Of a stretch of 25,779 nucleotides of DNA, positions 6,241 to 13,519 are shown piece by piece. The notes under the pieces were generated by a model. It did not search any database and was not told the DNA's origin. It saw only the letters and a program-made list of their open reading frames with translations. Location of the stretch: contig JBLNCE010000001.1 of the NCBI GenBank assembly GCA_050260415.1, positions 1 through 25,779 on the forward strand, written 5' to 3'. A program made the position numbers and the translations under genes. The first letter of the stretch is position 1. Each line of letters opens with the position of its first letter. Source of the stretch: JBLNCE01 sp050260415. GTDB taxonomy: Bacteria; Bacillota; UBA4882; JAAYXC01.

Positions 6241-6316
6241 TAATGGGCGCATGGTCGGTTTGAGGCGGGGCTTCGCTAGACTTTGGACTTTTGACTTTGT
6301 TCCTTGGAGGTCGGCC

Positions 6317-7306
6317 ATGACGCTGAGCTTTGGACTGATCGTCGTTCTTCTTCTGATCCTCGTCTCCGAATTCGTCAACGGGTGGACGGACTCGCCCAAT
6401 GCCATCGCCACCGTCGTTTCAACCCGGGTATTGAAGCCCAAGTGGGCGGTGGTCCTGGCGACGGTATGCAACATCGCCGGCGCCTTCATCGGCGGGGAAG
6501 TGGCCAAGACTATCGGCACGGGCATCGTCAGGCCCGAAGCGATCAATCTGGTGACGGTGGGCGCGGCCATGGTCGGCATCGTTTCCTGGAGCACGGTTGC
6601 CTGGTATTTCGGCCTGCCGACGAGTGAAAGCCATGCGCTGATCGCGGGTCTGACCGGCGCGGGTCTGGCCACCGCGGGGCCGGCCGTGCTGCTCTGGTCG
6701 GGATGGCAAAAGGTGCTGATCGGATTGGCCTTCTCATCCGTCCTGGGCTTGGCCGGCGGTTTCGGCATCGCCTGGGTTATTCGCCTGCTCTTTGCCAGGG
6801 CGCACAGGACCAGGACCAGGACGCTGTTCTCCGCATTGCAGGTAATTTCCGCGGGCGGCATGGCTTTGAGCCATGGCAGCAACGACGGACAGAAATTCAT
6901 CGGCACTCTGACGTTGGCCTTGGTCCTGGGCGGAGTGCTGCAAGACTTTGCCGTGCAGAAGTGGACCATCATCTTATGCTCGCTCATCATGGGGATCGGG
7001 ACTTCGGTGGGCGGCTGGCGGATCATCAAGACCATGGGCCAGCGGATGGTCCGGCTGGAACCGTACCAAGGCTTTGCGGCGGAAAGTGCCGCCGCGGGCT
7101 CGATTCTCCTGGCCTCTGGCTTGGGAGTGCCGCTCAGCACCACGCATACCATCAATACATCCATCATGGGCGTTGGCGCCGCGACGCGCGTTTCCTCCAT
7201 CCGCTGGGGCGTGGTGAAGGAGATGGTCACGGCCTGGGTTCTGACCTTCCCCATCTGCGGGGCAATCGGATTCCTCATGGCTACGCTGTTTAAAAACATC
7301 TTTTAA
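6317..7306 (+). CDS. pit: Inorganic phosphate transporter, PiT family
   Basis: A low-affinity inorganic phosphate permease of the PHO4/PiT family (329 aa), integral to the membrane with about ten hydrophobic helices. The duplicated signature is present: FVNGWTDSPNAIATVVSTRV in the first half and MALSHGSNDGQKFIGT in the second, plus PTSESHALIAGLTGAGLA and VPLSTTHTINTSIMGVGA re-entrant loops. ATG at 6317 has TGGAGGTC (6305-6312) upstream. The frame is open upstream to 6080, but that part is non-family sequence overlapping DUF47. It forms a functional pair with the preceding DUF47 gene. Confidence 0.95.
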   Translation: MTLSFGLIVVLLLILVSEFVNGWTDSPNAIATVVSTRVLKPKWAVVLATVCNIAGAFIGGEVAKTIGTGIVRPEAINLVTVGAAMVGIVSWSTVAWYFGLPTSESHALIAGLTGAGLATAGPAVLLWSGWQKVLIGLAFSSVLGLAGGFGIAWVIRLLFARAHRTRTRTLFSALQVISAGGMALSHGSNDGQKFIGTLTLALVLGGVLQDFAVQKWTIILCSLIMGIGTSVGGWRIIKTMGQRMVRLEPYQGFAAESAAAGSILLASGLGVPLSTTHTINTSIMGVGAATRVSSIRWGVVKEMVTAWVLTFPICGAIGFLMATLFKNIF

Positions 7307-7309
7307 GAG

Positions 7310-7455
7310 AGCTGTGAAAAACCTTCTTACTACGAAACAAGCGAAAATACGCGAAGAATTAATCGATTATAAACCCCACCCTTTTGCGCCATTTCGCGTG
7401 TTTCGTAGTTACAACCCTCTTGAGCTTTTACTCTGAAGGTCTTTTTCACAACGCT
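7310..7455. mobile_element. MITE-like element with terminal and internal inverted repeats (about 146 bp)
   Basis: The left end AGCTGTGAAAAACCTT (7310-7325) is an inverted, slightly indel-bearing match to the right end AAGGTCTTTTTCACAACGCT (7436-7455). Inside, ACTACGAAAC (7329-7338) pairs exactly with GTTTCGTAGT (7400-7409), and a central palindrome TAATCGATTA lies at 7360-7369. The element is AT-rich compared with its surroundings and has no coding content. It lies between the convergent pit and pyrophosphatase genes. A collapsed copy of its ends is seen at 17626-17651 and a left end alone near 13388. Confidence 0.6.
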
Positions 7456-7512
7456 GGTCAGAAAATAGATCTTTCGTGGTTGACTTCATCACTTACATTC
7501 CGAAACCTCGGT

Positions 7513-8091
7513 TCAATGGAGAGGGGCATGCGTCTCCAGCCCATGCCCCGCGGCGGGACGTCGCGTTGCACGGACGCGGGGAGACCGCGTCATCTTCTCC
7601 GTGCCCTCCCAGGCTTTCCGCGATTTGGCCAGGGTCTTCTCGGCGAAGGCCCGGTCCCGCCAGCCCGTGACCACCGGCTTCTTGCCTTCCAGATCCTTGT
7701 AGATGCCGAAGAAGTACTCCATCTCCCGGATCGAGTGCGGTGAGAGATGCCTCAGTTCCTGCACCCGATCGTAGCGTGGGTCGACGGCCACGACGGAGAG
7801 CAGCTTTGTGTCTATGCCTTTGTCATCCTCCATGGTCAAGGCGCCGATCACGCGCGCCGGCACCAGGCAGCCGGGGAAGGTGGGGGTGGAGATCAAGACC
7901 AGGATATCCAGGGGGTCGCCGTCCTCGGCGAGGGTATCGGGCACGTAACCATAATCGGCCGGGTAGTGGACCGGGGAATAAAGCACGCGGTCCAAGCGAA
8001 AGACCCCAAGTTTCTGGTCATATTCATACTTGTTCTGCGTGCCTTTTGGGATCTCGATGATCGCGTCCACGCGGATTTCTTTCTGCGGCAT
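7513..8091 (-). CDS. ppa: Inorganic pyrophosphatase, family I (soluble)
   Basis: Hydrolyses pyrophosphate to two phosphates in the cytoplasm, with divalent metal. The active-site set is visible: EIPKGTQNKYEYD, the DYGYVP block and the signature EDGDPLDILVL, then DDKGIDTKLLSV and HYKxLE-like FFGIYKDLEGK. ATG at 8091 is chosen (192 aa), with a GGGGGG run 10 bases upstream; a TTG at 8109 would add six residues. The last 25 residues or so are a basic, proline-containing tail beyond the normal end of the family. The gene converges on pit and the MITE-like element. Confidence 0.94.
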   Translation of the reverse strand: MPQKEIRVDAIIEIPKGTQNKYEYDQKLGVFRLDRVLYSPVHYPADYGYVPDTLAEDGDPLDILVLISTPTFPGCLVPARVIGALTMEDDKGIDTKLLSVVAVDPRYDRVQELRHLSPHSIREMEYFFGIYKDLEGKKPVVTGWRDRAFAEKTLAKSRKAWEGTEKMTRSPRVRATRRPAAGHGLETHAPLH

Positions 8092-8201
8092 ACAGCAGCG
8101 GCCCCCCAATTAGTCCTGTGATTAGTTTGGCCGCGGCGACCAGCTCCATGCGCATACCCGGCATGAGACCCTCATATGGGTTATAAGCGGGGGTGGTCAA
8201 G

Positions 8202-9146
8202 ATGCGGCGGTCATTCTGGGTGGTAGCCGCGTTCCTTCTGATACTCTGCCGGGTGGGCTTCGCCGAGAACGAACCGGATTTCCGTCTGCTCGATCCGGCC
8301 GGCGACGATTACGGCCCGGGGAGTTACATCTATCCAAAGAACCATGCCTTCGAACCTTACCACGGTCTCTTTGACCTGCGTTCTTTTACCGTGTCGAGCG
8401 ACGTGAAGTCGGTGCGCTTCGATCTGACCCTGGCCGACTTGCGCAATCCGTGGTCGGCGCCGGAAGGTTTCAGCCACCAGTTGCTGGAGGTCTTCATCGC
8501 CCGCGGCAATGGCTTTGGCCGTACGGAGCCCTTCGCCGCCGGCTCCTTCGTCCGTTTTGCCCCGGAGCACCCTTGGGACGTGATGCTCAAGGCCGCCCCC
8601 TGGGACAGCAGTGAACTGATCCTTTTGGGCCCGGACGGACAGCCGGTCAAACACGGGCTTCAGGTGGGCCTGGCCGGGCCACAGACCGTGCGGGCGACCG
8701 TGCCGGTCGCGTTGCTCGGCGCGCCCGAGAGAACCTGGCGCTATTACGTATTGGTCGGCTCATACGACGGCTTTGGGGAGGACAATTTTCGCCCCGTCAT
8801 GGCCAAGGCCGGGGAGTGGCATTTTGGCGGCGGGCGGAATGACGCCGCCGAGCCGCAGGTAATCGACATCCTGGCGCCGGAACGGGGCCGTTTCAGCCAG
8901 GAAAAGCAGCTCGGCAGCTACGATTGGACCCAGAAAAAGCTCGCCGTCTTACAGCCCGTGGGCCCCGGTTATCTACCAGGTATGGGCGGTTTTCCCTGGG
9001 CGATCGTGGCCGTCCTCGGTTGCATGCTGGTCATCGTCGCCTGGTGGAACTGGTACGCGCCGGCCGGGTGGCGGGAGAAGATTCTGGATACCCTGGCGGG
9101 ATTGGTCCGGCGCCAGAGAGGGATCGGGGCCGAGTCCAGTAAATAG
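8202..9146 (+). CDS. Exported membrane-anchored DOMON / glucodextranase-C-like protein
   Basis: A 314-aa protein with a signal peptide (MRRSFWVVAAFLLILCRVGF-A-E). A single beta-sandwich domain follows that resembles the C-terminal DOMON-like domain of glucodextranase: LLDPAGDDYGPGSYIYPKN near the start, FDLRSFTV, then GWHF-like EWHFGGGRND near residue 210. After a Pro/Gly linker a transmembrane helix (about residues 265-285) and a basic cytoplasmic tail (GLVRRQRG) anchor it. Such domains are thought to bind sugars or haem; here only a surface binding role can be inferred. ATG 8202 has GGGGGTGG 5 bases upstream. A weak hairpin terminator follows at 9182-9212. Confidence 0.82.
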   Translation: MRRSFWVVAAFLLILCRVGFAENEPDFRLLDPAGDDYGPGSYIYPKNHAFEPYHGLFDLRSFTVSSDVKSVRFDLTLADLRNPWSAPEGFSHQLLEVFIARGNGFGRTEPFAAGSFVRFAPEHPWDVMLKAAPWDSSELILLGPDGQPVKHGLQVGLAGPQTVRATVPVALLGAPERTWRYYVLVGSYDGFGEDNFRPVMAKAGEWHFGGGRNDAAEPQVIDILAPERGRFSQEKQLGSYDWTQKKLAVLQPVGPGYLPGMGGFPWAIVAVLGCMLVIVAWWNWYAPAGWREKILDTLAGLVRRQRGIGAESSK

Positions 9147-9181
9147 CCGTGTTGGCGTCTCCCGGTTTTGATGGTTCGGGT

Positions 9182-9212
9182 AAAAGGCCTTATGTCAACA
9201 CCACGGCCTTTT
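9182..9212 (+). terminator. Possible terminator after the DOMON-like gene
   Basis: AAAAGGCC (9182-9189) pairs with GGCCTTTT (9205-9212). The stem is symmetric with A and T runs, so it could act on either strand. It lies 36 bases after the stop codon of the preceding gene. Confidence 0.5.
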
Positions 9213-9271
9213 CTGGACCTATACGAAAGCCGCGCCACCATCCTTACACGTTTTCTTTGTTCATATCTTTC

Positions 9272-9313
9272 ATGTCTGGAAGACGGCGGTAAACCATCGC
9301 CGTTTCCCAGACA
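9272..9313. repeat. Long hairpin, about 16-bp stem
   Basis: TGTCTGG (9272-9278) pairs with CCAGACA, continuing through an AAG/TTC segment into ACGGCG/CGCCGT, with a 9-nt loop GTAAACCAT. Outside it, TTACAC near 9243 and GTGTAA near 9325 can pair and extend the fold. It is not followed by a T-run, so it is not a simple terminator. Confidence 0.5.
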
Positions 9314-9497
9314 TCTTGAACCGGTGTAAAGACAATGTGTAGAGTTAAGGAGTGGCCGTCGGTCAGGGGTCTTTGAAGATCTTGACTCCCGGCGCGGCAG
9401 GAGGCCGCGCACGCGGCGTCGATCGTCCGGATGCGATCACCGCCGTCGGCATCGTGGACCATCGAAGGCCTGAAGCGCCCGGAGGGCGCGGAACTCT

Positions 9498-9545
9498 GTG
9501 CACGGAAGCACGAAGTCGCGTAGGACATGGAGGTCCGGGGGCGAC
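9498..9545. repeat. Two-hairpin structured repeat, copy 1
   Basis: The first hairpin is GTGC-ACGGAA-GCAC (9498-9511). After a 3-nt spacer the second is GTCGC, gta, GGAC, loop ATGGAG, GTCC, gggg, GCGAC (9515-9545). It is about 84% identical to the copy at 9669-9715 in the aligned 43 bases. The first stem differs between copies by a compensatory base-pair change, which suggests selection on RNA or single-strand DNA structure. Confidence 0.55.
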
Positions 9546-9668
9546 CAAGCTAACGTCGAGGAGCCGGCCTGCTTTATGCCATCCATGGCAGTCGCTAGGC
9601 TTTCCGCTATCCTGCGGTGAGACGGCGACGTCCCACCCTCTTGAGCATAAGGAGGTCCAGGAACCCCT

Positions 9669-9715
9669 GGGCAGGAAGCCCGAGGTCGCGTAGGACACGG
9701 AAGTCCGAGAGCGAC
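9669..9715. repeat. Two-hairpin structured repeat, copy 2
   Basis: The first hairpin is GGGC-AGGAA-GCCC (9669-9681) and the second GTCGC, gta, GGAC, loop ACGGAA, GTCC, gaga, GCGAC (9685-9715). Compared with copy 1 the T-A pair of the first stem is replaced by G-C, and the second stem is kept exactly while its loop and internal bulge vary. Copies are 170 bases apart in direct orientation. Confidence 0.55.
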
Positions 9716-9729
9716 TGGTTCCGGCCGGG

Positions 9730-9763
9730 CTTCGATAAACTCAGCCCCCTGAGCCTGTCGAAG
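9730..9763. repeat. REP-like palindrome (CTTCGA...CTCAG / CTGAG...TCGAAG)
   Basis: CTTCGATAAACTCAG (9730-9744) pairs with CTGAGCCTGTCGAAG (9749-9763). This is a member of a widely dispersed bacterial intergenic repeat with the core TTCGACAGGCTCAG. It contains TGTCGAA, but here that heptamer is explained by the repeat and is not taken as a Spo0A site. Confidence 0.7.
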
Positions 9764-9772
9764 GGCGGGATT

Positions 9773-9800
9773 CCAAAGGGTGTGCGACCACACCCTTTGG
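9773..9800. repeat. Perfect 12-bp hairpin
   Basis: CCAAAGGGTGTG (9773-9784) and CACACCCTTTGG (9789-9800) pair without a mismatch around the loop CGAC. No T-run follows. It is adjacent to the REP-like palindrome. Confidence 0.7.
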
Positions 9801-9882
9801 TTCGGGAGGTCCAGGAGGGCGAATAGCGCCTCCTGGGTCCAATCCAATTTCCACAAGACCTTCGATATAATATCACCGATCT

Positions 9883-9921
9883 AGGCCCCGCCCCGGGATC
9901 GAACCTGGGGCGGGGCCTTTT
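9883..9921 (+). terminator. Strong Rho-independent terminator
   Basis: AGGCCCCGCCCC (9883-9894) pairs perfectly with GGGGCGGGGCCT (9907-9918) and ends in TTTT (9918-9921). No plus-strand protein gene ends just upstream, so it terminates either very long read-through from 9146 or a non-coding transcript from the hairpin-rich region. It isolates tex from upstream transcription. Confidence 0.8.
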
Positions 9922-9935
9922 GCCGCGATTCCTTC

Positions 9936-9964
9936 TTGCCGCGTTACGATCGAATGCCTATAAT
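9936..9964 (+). promoter_or_regulatory. Sigma-A promoter of tex
   Basis: -35 TTGCCG (9936-9941) and a perfect -10 TATAAT (9959-9964) are 17 bases apart, 30 bases before the tex start codon and just after the upstream terminator. Confidence 0.7.
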
Positions 9965-9994
9965 CATAGGGGAAGTTTACACGGGAGGGTTATC

Positions 9995-12163
9995 ATGGAT
10001 ATCATTGCCATTATCGCATCCGAACTTGGGCTCAGGCCGGGGCAGGTCGGGACGGTCGCCGGATTGCTCGACGACGGCAACACGATCCCCTTTCTTGCCC
10101 GTTACCGTAAGGAAATGACAGGCGAGCTGGACGAGGAACAATTGCGCAGGATCGAGGAACGCCTGAACTATCTGCGCAGTCTCGAGGCCAGGCAGGAAGA
10201 GGTCATACGGTTCATTGACGAGCAGGGAAAGCTCACCGAGGAACTGGCCGCCGCCATTAGGGCCGCGGCCAAACTGCAGGAGGTCGAGGATCTCTACCGG
10301 CCCTACCGGCCCAAGAAGCGGACCCGGGCCATGATCGCCAGGGAAAAAGGCCTGCAACCCCTGGCGGATATGATCCTGGCCCAGGCTGTTTTTGACGGCA
10401 CGCCGGCGGAGCATGCCGCCGGATTCGTGGACCCCGAGAAGGGTGTGAACACACCAGCGGAGGCGCTCGCCGGGGCGGCGGACATCCTGGCCGAGCAGGT
10501 CGCGGATGATCCGCGGCTCCGCGCCGCCGTACGGCAACTGGCCTGGGAGGAGGCATTGATTTCGGCCGCGGCGCGCGGTGAAACGCCGCATCCGGTCTAC
10601 CGGATGTATGCCGCTTACCAGGAGCCGGTCAAGAAGATCCCACCCCACCGTATCCTGGCGATCAACCGCGGCGAAAAAGTAGAAGCGTTGACGGTGGAGG
10701 TGAGGATGGACGTAGACCGGCTTACGGCCAGACTCGTTCAACTCGTGGTGACGAGACGCGCCTCGATCTTCACGGCCAATCTAGAAGAGGCGATCGCGGA
10801 TGGCTGTCACCGGTTGCTCTGGCCTTCGCTGGTCAGGGAGATCCGGGGCGAACTGACCGAGCGCGCCGAAGAACAGGCCATCAAGATCTTCGCCGTCAAT
10901 CTGCGCCACCTGCTCTTGCAGCCCCCGGTGCGGGATCGGCGGGTCATGGGGATCGATCCGGGTTTCAGGACCGGGTGCAAGGTGGCGGTGGTCGATGAGA
11001 CGGGAAAACTCCATGAGACTGCGACCATCTATCCCCATCCACCCCAGGGCAGGCGGAGCGAGGCTCTGTCGACGCTCGCCGCGCTGGTGGCGCGGCACCG
11101 GGTCAACCTGATCGCTATTGGTAACGGGACCGCCTCCCGGGAGACCGAGGCGCTCGTGGCGGAGCTGACCCGGGATGGGGGAGGAGCCCTGGCCTATACG
11201 ATCGTCAGCGAGGCGGGCGCCTCGGTCTACTCCGCCTCGCCCTTGGCGCGGGAAGAATTTCCCGAGCTGGATGTCTCCATGCGGGGCGCGGTCTCGATTG
11301 CGCGCCGGCTCCAGGACCCGTTGGCCGAGCTCGTCAAGATTGACCCGAAATCCATCGGCGTCGGACAGTACCAGCACGATGTGAACCAGCGGCAATTGGG
11401 AGAATCCCTCGGGGACGTGGTTGAGTCTTGCGTGAACTATGTCGGCGTCGACTTGAACACCGCCTCGCCGGCACTCCTCCAATATGTGGCCGGTCTGCAG
11501 CCTGGCGTGGCCAGAAATATCGTCGCCCACCGCGAAGTCATGGGTAAGTTCAAGCGCCGCGCCGATTTACGTCTCGTCAAGCGCCTTGGGGAGGCGACTT
11601 TTACCCAGGCGGCGGGCTTTCTCCGCATCCCGGACGGGGATGATCCGCTCGACGCCACCTCCGTCCATCCCGAATCCTACGAGGTGGCGCGGGCACTCCT
11701 ACACCGCGTGGGCTGCGACCCGGAGGATCTCCGCGGCAACGAGGGACGCGCCAGGATCGCGTCGCAGCTCAAACCCCTCGATCCGGCGGAATTGGCTTCT
11801 TCCCTGAATGTCGGCGTGCCGACGCTCAAGGATATCATGACCGCCCTGATCAAGCCCGGCAGGGACCCCCGTGAGGACGCGCCGGGCCCAATCTTTCGCA
11901 CGGACGTCTTGTGCCTTGAGGACCTGCGTCCCGGCATGATTCTGCCGGGGACGGTCAGAAACGTGATCGATTTTGGGGCTTTCGTCGACATCGGGGTCAA
12001 GCAGGACGGCTTGGTGCATATCTCAGAGCTCGCGGACCGGTTTGTAAAGCACCCGACGGAGGTCGTCGCCGTGGGGGATCAGGTGCAGGTCCGCGTCCTC
12101 GAGGTGGACCTGGAGCGAAAACGCATCGCGCTCTCGCTGCGAACGCCGCGCGAGAACAGCTGA
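9995..12163 (+). CDS. tex: Tex-family RNA-binding transcription accessory protein
   Basis: A 722-aa cytoplasmic nucleic-acid-binding protein of the Tex/Spt6-like family. Domains in order: N-terminal helical region (LGLRPGQVGTVAGLLDDGNT, IPFLARYRKE; residues 10-200), YqgF-like RNase H fold (MGIDPGFRTGCKVAVVDETG, about 317-440), helix-hairpin-helix region (VNYVGVDLNTASPALL, LQPGVARNIV, about 480-560), and a C-terminal S1 RNA-binding domain (PGTVRNVIDFGAFVDIG, GLVHISELAD, about 643-718). ATG at 9995 has GGGAGGGT (9983-9990) upstream. The frame is open 25 codons further upstream, but that part overlaps the promoter. Length and order are full and normal. Confidence 0.95.
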   Translation: MDIIAIIASELGLRPGQVGTVAGLLDDGNTIPFLARYRKEMTGELDEEQLRRIEERLNYLRSLEARQEEVIRFIDEQGKLTEELAAAIRAAAKLQEVEDLYRPYRPKKRTRAMIAREKGLQPLADMILAQAVFDGTPAEHAAGFVDPEKGVNTPAEALAGAADILAEQVADDPRLRAAVRQLAWEEALISAAARGETPHPVYRMYAAYQEPVKKIPPHRILAINRGEKVEALTVEVRMDVDRLTARLVQLVVTRRASIFTANLEEAIADGCHRLLWPSLVREIRGELTERAEEQAIKIFAVNLRHLLLQPPVRDRRVMGIDPGFRTGCKVAVVDETGKLHETATIYPHPPQGRRSEALSTLAALVARHRVNLIAIGNGTASRETEALVAELTRDGGGALAYTIVSEAGASVYSASPLAREEFPELDVSMRGAVSIARRLQDPLAELVKIDPKSIGVGQYQHDVNQRQLGESLGDVVESCVNYVGVDLNTASPALLQYVAGLQPGVARNIVAHREVMGKFKRRADLRLVKRLGEATFTQAAGFLRIPDGDDPLDATSVHPESYEVARALLHRVGCDPEDLRGNEGRARIASQLKPLDPAELASSLNVGVPTLKDIMTALIKPGRDPREDAPGPIFRTDVLCLEDLRPGMILPGTVRNVIDFGAFVDIGVKQDGLVHISELADRFVKHPTEVVAVGDQVQVRVLEVDLERKRIALSLRTPRENS

Positions 12164-12554
12164 TGCACGCGCGTTTTAACCCAGGGGAAAAGAAGGATTC
12201 CGGTCACCGGCAGCGAATATGTCAGACAAAATCACGAGCCGGAGTTTGGCGGCCGTGTTTCCTTGCAGGATGGTAGGTTTAGGCGGAAGCGTCGGTAGGA
12301 TGGCAGGAAGGATTGGGGCCGCTTTGGGGGCGCGCTGTCTGGGCTGGCACTACCATGCCCGGAGGCGCGCTTTCTCTCTTATTCGAGCATCACACAAAGC
12401 CACCAAGGCACAAAGAAAAACCAATACCTTAAGCAGCGGTTCGGTGAACTCTTTGCGGCTTCGTGTCTTTGCGTGAGCGATAAAAAGGCGCGGAGGTGAT
12501 TACAGCCGTAGCGGCACTGGCGATCCACACCCCGGGTACAGCAGGACGGTAGGG
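12164..12554. other. Intergenic region after tex, no gene seen
   Basis: About 390 bases without a supported coding frame. It contains GGGCGCGC and GGCGCGC arms around 12328-12370, a low-complexity purine-rich stretch (12267-12320) and the imperfect inverted repeat at 12390-12476. A short frame from GTG 12496 with GCGGAGG upstream reads 18 codons with no recognisable product. Confidence 0.6.
12390..12476. repeat. Imperfect inverted repeat (87 bp, 26-base arms)
   Basis: The arm at 12390-12415 (beginning TCACACAAAGCCACC) pairs with 12451-12476 (ending CTTTGCGTGA) with about five mismatches. The CAAAG/CTTCGTG wording is like the repeat at 6180-6240. It has no coding content and resembles small non-autonomous elements common in intergenic DNA. 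Confidence 0.55.
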
Positions 12555-13184
12555 TTGGCTGCCAACGGCGTGACCATCGTGGCGGAGGAATCCTTTAACG
12601 CAAAAGACACCGATTTCACCGTGCAACTGGTCAAAGTCAAGAACGCGGGCGCGCAGGCGATCGTCTGTTGGGGCACCAACCCCGCCCCGGCGATCCTCAC
12701 GCGCAATTACAAACAACTCGGTCTAAGCATCCCCCTCATCCAGAGCCACGGCGTGGCCAATGCGACCTATCTGAAGCTTAGCGAGGGTGCGGCCGAGGGC
12801 GTCCTCCTGCCGGCCGGAAAACTCTTCGCCGCCGAGAGCTTACCCGCCACCGACCCGCAACGGAAAGTCCTGCTGCAATACGCCGCCGACTTCAAGGCCA
12901 GATTCAACCGGGAAGCCGATACATTCGGCGGCCACGCCTGGGACGGGCTGCAGATACTCATCGCGGCCCTGGCCAAGAGCGGGCCGGATCCGATCAAGCT
13001 CCGGGAAGCCATCGAAAAAACAAAGGGTTTCGTGGGTATCGGCGGCGTCTTCAACTACTCGCCGACCGATCATGACGGCCTGACGATGGACGCCGTGGTC
13101 CTGCTCCGCGTGGAGGGCGGCCAATTTAAGTTCTACCGGAGGAGCACCGGGGACAGATGTACGTCTTCGTCGGGCCGGTCTTGA
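12555..13184 (+). pseudogene. C-terminal fragment of a branched-chain amino acid ABC-transporter binding protein (LivK-like)
   Basis: The 209-codon frame matches the second half of type I periplasmic/lipoprotein binding proteins: VTIVAEESFNAKDTDFTVQL, a KVKNAGAQAIVCWGT block, LGLSIPLIQSHG, FGGHAWDGLQILIAAL and the end DAVVLLRVEGGQFKFY. A whole member is about 380-400 aa with a signal peptide; here the N-terminal half and the ribosome site are absent. The 3' end runs past the expected stop into antisense sequence of the fpg remnant, giving an unrelated tail from about 13135. No transporter permease or ATPase genes are adjacent. It is a relic, not a functional gene. Confidence 0.85.
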
Positions 13185-13366
13185 TCAATTCGATCGGCGT
13201 CCCGCATCCGGGGCATGGTTTCCCCGCTTTGTAACCCACCAACATGAAGTACGCCCAATTCGTTCAAGCATTTTTCCTGACGGACCTCGACCAGGTCTAT
13301 CGTCCGCCCCGCAAGCGCCTCGTGCATCTGCCGCTGCAGGATCGTCAGTTCGGGCAGTTCGGCCAC
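13126..13366 (-). pseudogene. DNA-formamidopyrimidine glycosylase (Fpg/Nei) remnant with internal deletion
   Basis: The gene starts normally: AGGAGG, then GTG at 13366, then AELPELTILQRQMHEALAG...RQEKCLN, the N-terminus of the Fpg/Nei family with the catalytic region after the start. At about 13255-13266 the reading shifts frame and continues as LVGYKAGKPCPGCGTPIELI and KTGPTKTYICPRCSSGRT, then stop at 13126. That is the complete C-terminal zinc finger (C-x2-C-x16-C-x2-C). About 200 middle residues are missing, so the two ends of a roughly 270-aa gene are joined out of frame. The 3' end overlaps the tail of the livK fragment, which runs convergently. Confidence 0.85.
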
Positions 13367-13519
13367 GCTAGCCTCCTACGTCTAGAAGAGCTGTGAAGTT
13401 ATTTGTAATCGAGGCGCAAAATATCTAAACCATCTAAATCATCTAAATCAGTGTTAATCCGTGTGTTTAACTCAGGGTGATTCTTTCTATCTTTATTTCG
13501 TAAAGCAAGGATTTTAGGT

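Larger units (their letters stand above)
9147..9994. other. Hairpin-rich intergenic region of about 850 bp, no protein gene
   Basis: Open frames on the minus strand here are translations of inverted repeats and lack family resemblance or ribosome sites. The stretch is instead a series of stem-loops: AAAAGGCC/GGCCTTTT (9182-9212), a 16-bp stem (9272-9313), GCGCCC-GGA-GGGCGC (9475-9489), the two-copy element described separately, two further perfect hairpins (9730-9763, 9773-9800), CCAGGAGG/CCTCCTGG (9811-9836) and a strong terminator (9883-9921). It may hold a structured RNA or be an accumulation of small palindromic repeats. Confidence 0.6.

Noticed and set aside
6080..6316. 79-residue N-terminal extension of the Pit protein
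   Set aside because: It overlaps DUF47 coding sequence and an inverted repeat. A good ribosome site and the family N-terminus place the start at 6317.
9498..9715. CRISPR array
   Set aside because: Only two copies, 170 bases apart with no regular spacer, and the copies diverge. No cas genes are present.
9756..9762. Spo0A box TGTCGAA
   Set aside because: It is part of the dispersed CTTCGACAGGCTCAG-type palindrome, so it is explained by the repeat.
9866..9871. TATAAT as a promoter just ahead of the 9883 terminator
   Set aside because: No -35 element lies 16-18 bases upstream, and the transcript would be only about 40 bases.
9437..9876. Minus-strand open frames of 89-139 codons in the hairpin-rich tract
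   Set aside because: They translate inverted repeats (for example RQAQG from the REP-like palindrome), start inside repeat copies, and have no ribosome sites or recognisable domains.
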